Assembly (NCBI GenBank): GCA_050952845.1
Contig: JBMNLP010000001.1
Coordinates: 3,348,001-3,412,000 of the forward strand
DNA from: JAGVSV01 sp050952845
GTDB lineage: Bacteria > Bacillota > Clostridia > Christensenellales > Aristaeellaceae
Reading direction: 5' to 3'
Length of the DNA: 64,000 nt
Shown: one piece after another, positions 57,292-64,000 of the stretch
Layout of the letters: every line of letters starts with the position of its first letter
Position numbering within the stretch: the stretch's first letter is position 1
The notes under the pieces: generated by a model
What the model saw: the letters and a program-made list of their open reading frames with translations, nothing else
Told to the model about the DNA's origin: nothing
Databases searched by the model: none
Made by a program: the position numbers and the translations under genes

Positions 57292-58155
57292 ATGGTTAAG
57301 GACAGGCGGATCTCTTTTGTGGCATTCTGGTATGAAAACCTCCATACTGAACGGGCGGTTGCCCGGGCGTTGGCGGAGCTTTCTTCCCTGGGCTACACGG
57401 GGGTCGATTGGAAAAGTACATGCTTCGACCCGCAGCAAAGCATGGCCATGCAGCTAAAGCGCGCCGTCACGCTGGCTGACGGCATGGGCATGCGCACCTG
57501 CAATGCGGTCATCTTAGGCAGCATGGTGGATGACAACCGCCTGGCCTTTGTGGACAGGATCAGCGCGTTCATCCGCGCCTGTGCCGAGGCCGGTATCCCC
57601 CACGTCAACACGGCGCCGGGCGGGGCGCCCGACACGCCCGAAAGCTGGGACAGGCTCACGGATTCACTGGAAAAAATCCTGCGCGTTTGCGAGGAATGCG
57701 GTGTCGACCTGGCACTGGAAAGCGTGGTGGGTAACCTGGTGCACGATTACCCCACCACCCGGAAGATGTTTTCTCTGGTGGACAGCAAGCACCTGCGGCT
57801 GACCCTGGACCCGTCCCATTATCATCTGTATAAAAGCGATATTCCCGCCGCCGTCCGGGCGCTGGGCACCGAGAAAATTGCCCACGTTCATATGAAGGAT
57901 GCCATTGGCTCCGTCAAAGACGGCGTGTTTCCCGATGAGTGGATTTTCCCCATCCTGGGTGAGGGCAACATCGAGTGGACTCCCTTCTTTGAGGCGCTGG
58001 ATGCCATCGGATACGAAGGTTATCTGTCCATCGAATTTGAGGCCTGGCGCTATATGCAGCAGGTGCTCGGCGGCAGCGTCAAGGATGCTGCCAGGTTGAG
58101 CATGGCTTCTGCTCAGGCGCTGATATCCAATTATGTCGCATCCTGCGGCAAATAG
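57292..58155 (+). CDS. Sugar phosphate isomerase/epimerase (xylose isomerase-like TIM barrel)
   Basis: 287 residues. The AP-endonuclease-2/xylose-isomerase-like fold is seen in the repeated strand-helix units SLGYTGVDWKST, NAVILGS, GIPHVNTAPGG, VDLALESVVG, LRLTLDPSHYHLY and AHVHMKDA. Metal ligands are suggested by E in ALESV, D and H in LDPSHYH, H in HVHMKD and E in SIEFEAW, as for members binding a divalent metal. The start at 57292 has GAGGTG upstream; the frame extends to 57220. First gene of the operon with the Gfo/Idh oxidoreductase and transporter 4. The substrate is unknown; it isomerises or epimerises a sugar. Confidence 0.8.
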   Translation: MVKDRRISFVAFWYENLHTERAVARALAELSSLGYTGVDWKSTCFDPQQSMAMQLKRAVTLADGMGMRTCNAVILGSMVDDNRLAFVDRISAFIRACAEAGIPHVNTAPGGAPDTPESWDRLTDSLEKILRVCEECGVDLALESVVGNLVHDYPTTRKMFSLVDSKHLRLTLDPSHYHLYKSDIPAAVRALGTEKIAHVHMKDAIGSVKDGVFPDEWIFPILGEGNIEWTPFFEALDAIGYEGYLSIEFEAWRYMQQVLGGSVKDAARLSMASAQALISNYVASCGK

Positions 58156-58167
58156 GGGGAATGAAAT

Positions 58168-59181
58168 ATGAAAGCAGTTGTGTTGGGGGCGGGCGTTATC
58201 AGCGGCGGGCATTGCGCCGGTCTAAAGGATTTTGGCTGTGAAATGGTCGCCATTGTCGATCCTGTGCAGGTCAACCGCGAGCGTGTGCAGGCTGAATATG
58301 GCTTTGAACACGCCCTGGAAACCTATCAGGAAGCCCTGGCGCTCAAACCCGATGTGGTTGTGCTGTGCACCCCGAACGCCTTCCACGCCGACGCCGCGGT
58401 GGATTTTCTCCATGCAGGCGCGCATGTCATCTGCGAAAAGCCCATGGCGCGCAACGTAGCTGAGTGCGACCGCATGATGCAGGCAGCGCGCGAAAGCGGC
58501 AAGCGGCTGTTTGTATCCCACTCCCAGCAGTTTTCGCCCGTGCACCGCCACATGATCGATTCTGTCAAACAAGGCGCTATCGGCAAGCCGTTTCTGGCTA
58601 AAGCCGAGTTTATCGGCGACGAGTACAAGCGCATGAGCGACCCGGCCAACTGGAAAGGCACCTGGGACATCTCCGGCGGCGGCGTGCTCATCGACAACGG
58701 CGTGCACATGATCAACCTGTTGGTTGCCATGTTCGGCAGGGCACAGGAAGTCACCGCTATGGCCGAGCGCCTAGTGGTAGCGGCGGACAACAAGGCCGAG
58801 GACACCGCCATCGCCATCATCCTGTTCAAATGCGGCGTGATGGCGCAGGTGACCGTGACCTTCGCTGCCCGGAAGTGCACCTGGCCTTCTTGGTATTGCG
58901 GCGCGGCGCACAGGGTGGAGGTGTTCGGCACCGAGGGGGCGGTGTCCACCGCCAACAACATCCCGGCTTTTGAAATGCTTGCCGGGGACAAGCCCCTCGT
59001 CAGCCTCAACAGCGAGGAGGTGCCGCCGGCGGATATGAACCACTATTTCCTGCGCTGTATCGAAACCGGCCAGGAAAGCATCATCACCACCGAGGACGCG
59101 CAGCATACTGTCGCCATCGTCGAAGCTGCCTACCGGTCGGCAGCCGAAGGCCGCAAGGTTTCGCTGGCTGAGATCGGATAA
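58168..59181 (+). CDS. Gfo/Idh/MocA-family oxidoreductase
   Basis: 337 residues. The Rossmann NAD(P) motif GAGVISGGHCAGL starts at residue 8. CEKPMARN (EKP motif) lies near residue 92, and the substrate-domain signature GGGVLIDNGVHMINLL near residue 170 carries the conserved Asp and His. Such enzymes oxidise or reduce a sugar or inositol hydroxyl, or act in redox-assisted hydrolysis or epimerisation. It starts 12 bp after the isomerase gene and both likely act in series on the sugar imported by the transporter downstream. Confidence 0.88.
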   Translation: MKAVVLGAGVISGGHCAGLKDFGCEMVAIVDPVQVNRERVQAEYGFEHALETYQEALALKPDVVVLCTPNAFHADAAVDFLHAGAHVICEKPMARNVAECDRMMQAARESGKRLFVSHSQQFSPVHRHMIDSVKQGAIGKPFLAKAEFIGDEYKRMSDPANWKGTWDISGGGVLIDNGVHMINLLVAMFGRAQEVTAMAERLVVAADNKAEDTAIAIILFKCGVMAQVTVTFAARKCTWPSWYCGAAHRVEVFGTEGAVSTANNIPAFEMLAGDKPLVSLNSEEVPPADMNHYFLRCIETGQESIITTEDAQHTVAIVEAAYRSAAEGRKVSLAEIG

Positions 59182-59200
59182 ACAGAGAAAGGAGAACCCT

Positions 59201-60160
59201 ATGTCCGAAAAATCATCCGCGATCGGGGTCATCAACCCGGGACTGGGCGCCAAAAAGCCCTGGTTCAAGAAGTACATCCGCGATTACTGGCAGATATATA
59301 TCCTGATTTTACCTGCTGTGGTGTTCTTCATCATCTTCCATTACGGCCCCATGTACGGCGTGCAGATCGCCTTCCGGAACTATCGCCCGCGGGCTGGCAT
59401 CTGGAACAGCGAATGGGTGGGCTTGAAGCATTTCAAGCGCTTCCTCAACGACCCCTGGTTTTTCATCCTGCTGAGGAACACGGTGCTGCTGTCCTTCTAC
59501 TCGCTGATCGCCGGTTTCCCCATTCCCCTGATTCTGGCGTTCATGATCAACGAGGTGCGCAACAAAAAATTCCAGAAAACAGTGCAGATGATCACCTACG
59601 CGCCGCACTTTCTCTCCGGCGTGGTCGTGGCCGGTATGATCAGCCTGTTCTTCCGGCTGGATACCGGCATTGTCAACATCCTTATCGAGCGCTTTGGCGG
59701 CCAGCAGCAGGACTGGCTGAGCAGCCAGTCAGCTTTCAAGCACCTGTATGTCTGGTCCGGCGTCTGGCAGGGCGCCGGCTGGGGCACCATCATCTACCTG
59801 GCTTCCCTGGCCAGTGTCGACCAGGAGGTGATCGAAGCTTCCATCATCGATGGCGCTACCAAAATGCAGCGCATCCGCTACATTGACTTCCCCACCATCA
59901 AACCCACCATCGTTATCAACCTGCTGCTGTCGTTGGGCGGCATCTTAGGCAGCAACTCGGAGAAGATCATCCTGCTGCAGCGGGACATCACCAAGATGGT
60001 CAGCGAAACGTTCGGAAGCTATATGTATAATCAGGGCATTCTGCAGGGCAACTTCGACTACACCACCGCTGCCGGCATGTTTCAGAGCATTGTCAACCTG
60101 CTGCTGCTGTCCACCTTCAACTTCATCGCCCGCAAGGTGGGCGAGACGGCGCTGTGGTGA
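59201..60160 (+). CDS. Sugar ABC transporter permease, LplB type
   Basis: 319 residues. IYILILPAVVFFIIFHYGP and MYGVQIAFRNYRPRAGIWNS are the family start; the EAA loop is QEVIEASIIDGATKMQRIRY and the end NFIARKVGETALW. AGAAAGGAGAACCCT precedes the ATG. Third gene of transport operon 4, 13 bp before the partner permease. As in the other three clusters, no ATPase gene is near. Confidence 0.9.
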   Translation: MSEKSSAIGVINPGLGAKKPWFKKYIRDYWQIYILILPAVVFFIIFHYGPMYGVQIAFRNYRPRAGIWNSEWVGLKHFKRFLNDPWFFILLRNTVLLSFYSLIAGFPIPLILAFMINEVRNKKFQKTVQMITYAPHFLSGVVVAGMISLFFRLDTGIVNILIERFGGQQQDWLSSQSAFKHLYVWSGVWQGAGWGTIIYLASLASVDQEVIEASIIDGATKMQRIRYIDFPTIKPTIVINLLLSLGGILGSNSEKIILLQRDITKMVSETFGSYMYNQGILQGNFDYTTAAGMFQSIVNLLLLSTFNFIARKVGETALW

Positions 60161-60173
60161 GGAGGATACTGCC

Positions 60174-61079
60174 ATGAGAAGAACCAAGCGCGATGTCGTC
60201 TTTGACACAGTTAACGTGATCCTGCTGATCCTGATCACCTTCCTGATGATCTACCCGTTGTACTTTACCGTACTGGCATCGGTGTCCAACTTCTTTGCGG
60301 TGCAAAATGGCGACGTGCTGCTGTGGCCGGTTGGCTTCACGCTGGAGGCCTACCAGAACGTGTTCAGGGACAGCACCATATGGCGCGGCTATGTCAACTC
60401 CATCATCTATACCGTGCTGGGCACCATTTACAATGTTTCGATGACAGTGTGCTGCGCCTACGGGCTGTCCCGGCCCGGCCTTAAGGGTAAAGGCATTCTG
60501 AATTTCTTTTTCGTGTTCACGATGTACTTTGGCGGCGGGCTGATCCCTTCCTATCTGCTCATCAAGGACTTAGGCATGATCAACACCCTGTGGGTCATGA
60601 TCATCCCCAACGGCATGGGCGTGTTCAACATGATCATCACGCGCACATTTTACCGTTCCAACTTTTCCAACGAAATATACGAAGCGGCAAAAATTGACGG
60701 CGCTACGGAGTTCCGCATCTTCTTCAGTTTGGCGCTGCCCCTGTCCGGGGCTATCATCGCCGTCATGGCGCTGTACAACGGCGTGGGGGTGTGGAACAGC
60801 TGGTTTGGCGGCTTGCTCTACATCACCAGCCCTGACAAATTCCCCCTGGCGCTGGTGTTGCGCACCATCCTGACCAAGTTCCAGGATTTGAACGTCCATG
60901 TCACCTCCACGGCGCATGTCACCGCCGAGGACAGCTACAACAGGATGCTGAACAAAGCCATGCAGGAGTCCATGCGCTATGCCCTGATCTTCATATCCTC
61001 GGCGCCGGTGTTGATGGCATATCCCTTCGTGCAGAGGCACTTTGTCAAGGGCGTCATGATCGGCTCGCTTAAAGGATAA
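60174..61079 (+). CDS. Sugar ABC transporter permease, YtcP type
   Basis: 301 residues from the ATG at 60174 (GAGGATACTGCC upstream). Six membrane segments, EAA loop NEIYEAAKIDGATEFRIFFS, C-terminal QRHFVKGVMIGSLKG. The frame extends upstream but without a usable start. It pairs with the LplB-type permease and precedes binding protein 4 by 55 bp, with a small hairpin AGCGC-tttat-GCGCT at 61099-61113 in that gap, where operons 2 and 3 have theirs. Confidence 0.9.
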   Translation: MRRTKRDVVFDTVNVILLILITFLMIYPLYFTVLASVSNFFAVQNGDVLLWPVGFTLEAYQNVFRDSTIWRGYVNSIIYTVLGTIYNVSMTVCCAYGLSRPGLKGKGILNFFFVFTMYFGGGLIPSYLLIKDLGMINTLWVMIIPNGMGVFNMIITRTFYRSNFSNEIYEAAKIDGATEFRIFFSLALPLSGAIIAVMALYNGVGVWNSWFGGLLYITSPDKFPLALVLRTILTKFQDLNVHVTSTAHVTAEDSYNRMLNKAMQESMRYALIFISSAPVLMAYPFVQRHFVKGVMIGSLKG

Positions 61080-61098
61080 ACAACAACTTATGGTATCA

Positions 61099-61113
61099 AG
61101 CGCTTTATGCGCT
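61099..61113 (+). promoter_or_regulatory. Small hairpin in the permease-SBP gap of operon 4
   Basis: AGCGC, loop TTTAT, GCGCT, just upstream of the binding protein ribosome binding site. It is weaker than the equivalents at 4217, 15937 and 20891. Confidence 0.4.
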
Positions 61114-61134
61114 GAAATAAAAGGAGGTACACAT

Positions 61135-62853
61135 ATGAAACGGTTTCTCATGCTGCTGCTGGTCGTGCTGCTGGCGCTGGGCACAACGCTGAGCGCACTG
61201 GCCGCTGCCGAACCTTCCCCCAACGCCGGATTGGTCAACACCGATCCGAACAGCATCAAAGTGGCCAACGAGCTGGTTGAGTTCAGCGTGCTGGCCCGCG
61301 GCAAGCCGCCTGTGAACGAGCGGGGCACCTACTGGTGGGTGGACTTTGTTGAGAAGGAAATGAACATCAAGCTCAACATCGAATTCATCGACGCCGGCGT
61401 ATTCCGCGAAAAACTCACCATCCTCGCGCAGACCGACAGCCTGCCTGATATGATCATGGCCAGCGCCACCATCTGGTCGGCGGATGTCATGACCTGGGGC
61501 ATGGAAGATCAGCTCTTCCTGGCGATCGACAAGTACAGGGAGTATGCGCCCAGGTACTTCGCCGAAATCGAAAAGCAGCCTGAACTGGTTGCCGCCACCA
61601 CCACCCCGGACGGACATACCTATGGTTTCAGCAACATCCGTGTCGTCAACGAAGGCCAGTCCATGGGCATCTTCACCATCACCAACACCGAGTGGCTCGA
61701 CCGCCTCGGCATGGAAATGCCCACCACGCTGGATGAGTTCTACAACATGCTGGTGGCATTCCGCGATGAGGACGCCAACGGCGACGGCGACCCCACCAAC
61801 GAAATTCCCTGGCAGGGCGCCAACTCCGGTGGCTACCCCGAGCGCATCTTTGTCAACTGGGCCTTTGGCATCAACGGCTATCGTTGGGACGCGGTGGACT
61901 CCTACACCTATGAAGGCTATTTCAGCCCCTATCATCCGCGCTATAAGGAATCCATCGCCTTCATGAAGAAGTGCTGGGACGAGGGCCTGTTCCAGAGCAC
62001 CTTCTTCTCCGGCACCGGCGAAGAAAACTTTGCCTACGGCCAGGCCAACACCGACTACACCTACTACGGCTTCTCTGTGGACCTTGACCGTACCCAGATG
62101 ACAGGAAATAAGGACCTGTGGAGCTCCTATTCCGCGCAGATTCCAGTCATCGCCGACGACAGCGTCGTACGCAGCACCTGGAAGGGCCTGCCCATCGACC
62201 TGTTCACCTGGACCATTAACGCCAGCACCAAGTACCCCGAGGTTGCGGTGGCGTTCCTGGATTCCTTCTACGACCCCTACCTGTCCATCCTGTATACCTA
62301 CGGGCCGGAGTTTGGCTCCGAGTATGACTACTATGGCACCGGCTGGGAGTACGACCCGGAAACGCAGAGCATGACCTACCCCAACAACACCTATGCGAAC
62401 AAGGGCGACTACAACTACGTGCAGGAGCAGAACACCATCATGGACGGCGCGACCTTCGGCCTGGAAGGCAGTACTGCTGCCAAGTACTACTTTGATGATT
62501 GGAAGTATGGCCTGGGCTGGAGCGAGGAAGAAGCCCGCTGGCAGAAGACACTGGCCGAGAACAACTATCCCTACGAGATGCCCCAGTATCTCAGCACAGT
62601 GTTCTACACAGACGAGGAGAAGGAAATTTACGACACCTACCGCGCCCCGCTGCAGAACTACATGATGGCTCAGGAAGCCCTGTTCATCTCCGGCGAGCGT
62701 GACTGGGACGAGTTCGACGACTACATGAAGGAGCTGGACGATATGGGCGGCCAGGTGTTCAACGAGCTGCTCAAGACCAAGCTGGCTGCACACTTAGAGA
62801 TGCTGGGCATCAAATCCCCGGCGCAGCTGGAAGCCGAAGGCAAGGCAGAATAA
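61135..62853 (+). CDS. Extracellular solute-binding protein of transport operon 4
   Basis: 572 residues. Signal peptide MKRFLMLLLVVLLALGTTLS with a signal peptidase I-like ALA site near residue 24. There is no lipobox cysteine. The mature part has aromatic-rich lobes (YTYYGFSVDLDRTQM, LFTWTINASTKYPEVA) and a calcium-like DEDANGDGDPTNE loop near residue 218. AAAAGGAGGTACACAT precedes the ATG. It follows the two permeases and precedes the GH172-like enzyme, which suggests an oligosaccharide ligand with fructo- or arabinofuranosyl units. That ligand is inferred from context. Confidence 0.9.
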   Translation: MKRFLMLLLVVLLALGTTLSALAAAEPSPNAGLVNTDPNSIKVANELVEFSVLARGKPPVNERGTYWWVDFVEKEMNIKLNIEFIDAGVFREKLTILAQTDSLPDMIMASATIWSADVMTWGMEDQLFLAIDKYREYAPRYFAEIEKQPELVAATTTPDGHTYGFSNIRVVNEGQSMGIFTITNTEWLDRLGMEMPTTLDEFYNMLVAFRDEDANGDGDPTNEIPWQGANSGGYPERIFVNWAFGINGYRWDAVDSYTYEGYFSPYHPRYKESIAFMKKCWDEGLFQSTFFSGTGEENFAYGQANTDYTYYGFSVDLDRTQMTGNKDLWSSYSAQIPVIADDSVVRSTWKGLPIDLFTWTINASTKYPEVAVAFLDSFYDPYLSILYTYGPEFGSEYDYYGTGWEYDPETQSMTYPNNTYANKGDYNYVQEQNTIMDGATFGLEGSTAAKYYFDDWKYGLGWSEEEARWQKTLAENNYPYEMPQYLSTVFYTDEEKEIYDTYRAPLQNYMMAQEALFISGERDWDEFDDYMKELDDMGGQVFNELLKTKLAAHLEMLGIKSPAQLEAEGKAE

Positions 62854-62890
62854 TCCCTACCGACCAACAACGAAACCGACAAGCCCAATC

Positions 62891-62919
62891 AGGCGGCAGG
62901 GGTATTGCCCCTGCCGCCT
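62891..62919 (+). terminator. Hairpin after binding protein 4
   Basis: Perfect 12-bp stem AGGCGGCAGGGG/CCCCTGCCGCCT with loop TATTG, 37 bp after the stop. No T-tract, as for the hairpin after operon 2. It may protect the upstream mRNA and allow read-through into the GH172-like gene. Confidence 0.6.
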
Positions 62920-62998
62920 GTCGGCATCATGCTACTTAGCAGGTGTGATGTGACCCGACAAATCTGAGCTATTTGAACAGTACGAAAGGAAAGCAGCG

Positions 62999-64000
62999 AT
63001 GAACAACCAGTTTTCCCTGGGCTCCAACCTGTCCAACCTGTTTGTATTGAATGGCATGAAATCCCGCGCCATCTGTGCCGAGAATCCTACCGGCGAACCG
63101 GGAAAAGGCTGCATGGCAGTGCCGGATGAAAAGAGCGCTGCGCGGGAGCTGGGCGTAGGCTGGAAAGTGCGCCCCTGCGTAACCGTCAAGGGCGGCGAGA
63201 CCATTGTCCTTGCTGATTATACCGGCGAGTCCGGCATGATCCAGCACATCTGGATGACCCCAACCGGCCGCTACCGCGACCTGATTTTGCGATTTTACTG
63301 GGACGGCAGCAATGTGCCGGCCATCGAATGCCCCATCGGTGACTTTTTTGCCAACGGCTGGCAGGCTTACAGCCAAATTTCCTCCCTGGCAGTTTGCCTC
63401 AACCCCGGCTCCGGCCTCAACTGCTATTGGCAGATGCCTTTCCAGAAGGCATTCCGCATCACCGCTGAAAACCGTGCGCCGGACGACATGGTGCTGTTCT
63501 ATCAAATTGACTATGCGCTGTGCGCAGTGCCGGAAAACATCGGGTATTTCCGGGCTTGCTTCCGCCGTTCCAACCCGGTAAAGGACGGCCTGCACGTCAT
63601 CTTAGATGGGGTGCAAGGCACAGGGCGGTATGTGGGCACCTACTTAGCCTGGCAGGTGAACAATGCCGGCTGGTGGGGCGAAGGCGAGGTCAAGTTCTAC
63701 CTGGATGGCGACCGCGACTATCCCACCATTGCCACCACCGGCACCGAGGACTATTTTGGCGGCAGCTACAATTTTGACAGCGACCGTGCTTACCGGCCTT
63801 TCACCACGCCCTACACCGGCTTGCAGGTCATCAAGCCGGACGGACTGTATGCCAGCCAGATGCGCTTTGGGCTGTACCGCTGGCACATCACGGACCCCAT
63901 CTGCTTTAACCAGGATATTCGCGTCGATGTGCAGGATTTGGGCTGGCGCTCTGAAGTGCGCTACCTGAAGCAAAAGTCTGATATTTCATCCGTTGCTTTC
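62999..64000 (+). CDS. GH172 / DUF2961-family enzyme, 3' end beyond the window
   Basis: 334 residues are visible with no stop before the window end. SGMIQHIWMTPTGRYRDLIL, FYWDGSNVPAIECPIGDFFA and TTGTEDYFGGSYNF are the DUF2961 core blocks; the Glu of TEDYF is a catalytic-type residue of GH172. This family includes difructose dianhydride I synthase/hydrolase and alpha-D-arabinofuranosidases, so an alpha-furanoside substrate is probable. No signal peptide at the N-terminus (MNNQFSLGSNLSNLFVLNG), so cytoplasmic. GAAAGGAAAGCAGCG precedes the ATG. It is the apparent hydrolase of transport operon 4. Confidence 0.85.
   Translation, partial: MNNQFSLGSNLSNLFVLNGMKSRAICAENPTGEPGKGCMAVPDEKSAARELGVGWKVRPCVTVKGGETIVLADYTGESGMIQHIWMTPTGRYRDLILRFYWDGSNVPAIECPIGDFFANGWQAYSQISSLAVCLNPGSGLNCYWQMPFQKAFRITAENRAPDDMVLFYQIDYALCAVPENIGYFRACFRRSNPVKDGLHVILDGVQGTGRYVGTYLAWQVNNAGWWGEGEVKFYLDGDRDYPTIATTGTEDYFGGSYNFDSDRAYRPFTTPYTGLQVIKPDGLYASQMRFGLYRWHITDPICFNQDIRVDVQDLGWRSEVRYLKQKSDISSVAF

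Noticed and set aside
61105..62793. 562-codon open frame opposite binding protein 4
   Set aside because: High third-position GC in the true gene removes stops on the other strand; the product is low-complexity Val/Gly/His with no family match.
1..64000. CRISPR arrays, tRNA or rRNA genes
   Set aside because: No regularly spaced direct repeats, cloverleaf or ribosomal RNA segments were recognised on either strand.

Overview
The window looks like the chromosome of a carbohydrate-degrading anaerobe of the Bacillota, class Clostridia. I infer this from the Gram-positive style AGGAGG ribosome binding sites, class III fructose-1,6-bisphosphatase, DegV, a MurA, a CIRCE operator, a Feo system with a Cys-rich FeoB-associated peptide, and four LplB/YtcP-type sugar ABC transport clusters. 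Most of it is GC-rich. The GDPD/transporter operon near the left end is less so, and one gene at 33.6-36.5 kb is strikingly AT-rich. I see no tRNA, rRNA, CRISPR array or replication origin.

Layout. 0-1 kb: a zinc-ribbon DUF4428-type protein. 1.4-6.0 kb (minus): solute-binding protein, two permeases and a GDPD-like enzyme. 6.6-9.4 kb: an FGGY kinase, then an eroded locus holding a URO-D-like enzyme and the 3' stump of a sugar permease, cut up by small repeats. 9.6-13.5 kb (minus): araBAD. 14.1-18.9 kb: a second transporter cluster and a BNR-fold enzyme. 19.2-22.8 kb (minus): a third transporter cluster. 23.1-26.9 kb: tcdA, htpG with promoter and CIRCE, and an XRE regulator with an S24-like domain. 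27.0-30.6 kb: feoA-feoA-feoB-FeoB-associated peptide and a DtxR/MntR-type regulator, with three matching TTAG-N6-CTAA boxes. 30.9-33.3 kb: murA, a J-domain/TPR protein and a YgjP-like metallopeptidase. 33.4-36.5 kb: a foreign insert with an hsdS relic and a SIR2-domain protein resembling DSR anti-phage proteins. 36.8-39.9 kb: AraC regulator and a large GH-A-like hydrolase. 40.2-47.2 kb (minus): SPFH zinc-ribbon protein, receiver-like protein, AmmeMemoRadiSam pair, class III FBPase and hemolysin III. 47.3-50.0 kb: MarR, aldehyde dehydrogenase, DegV. 50.2-55.4 kb: GH2 beta-mannosidase-like enzyme, aldose epimerase and a secreted CHAP-like hydrolase. 55.6-57.2 kb: an insertion sequence. 57.3-64.0 kb: a fourth sugar operon (isomerase, Gfo/Idh oxidoreductase, transporter, GH172-like enzyme cut by the window end).

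The first 40 kb carry two families of short, hairpin-forming, terminally inverted repeats (A, with a diverged member, and B). They share a central GCGTAGC/GCTACGC-type dyad, often lie against gene ends, and in one case supply a stop codon. None of the four transport clusters encodes an ATPase, so a shared ATPase elsewhere is likely. None of the four binding proteins has a lipobox cysteine.

The metabolic theme is uptake and intracellular breakdown of plant or host glycans (arabinose, beta-mannosides, arabino- or fructofuranosides and others). The best candidate for an undescribed system is the SIR2 protein with its type I restriction relic, bordered by a family B repeat.
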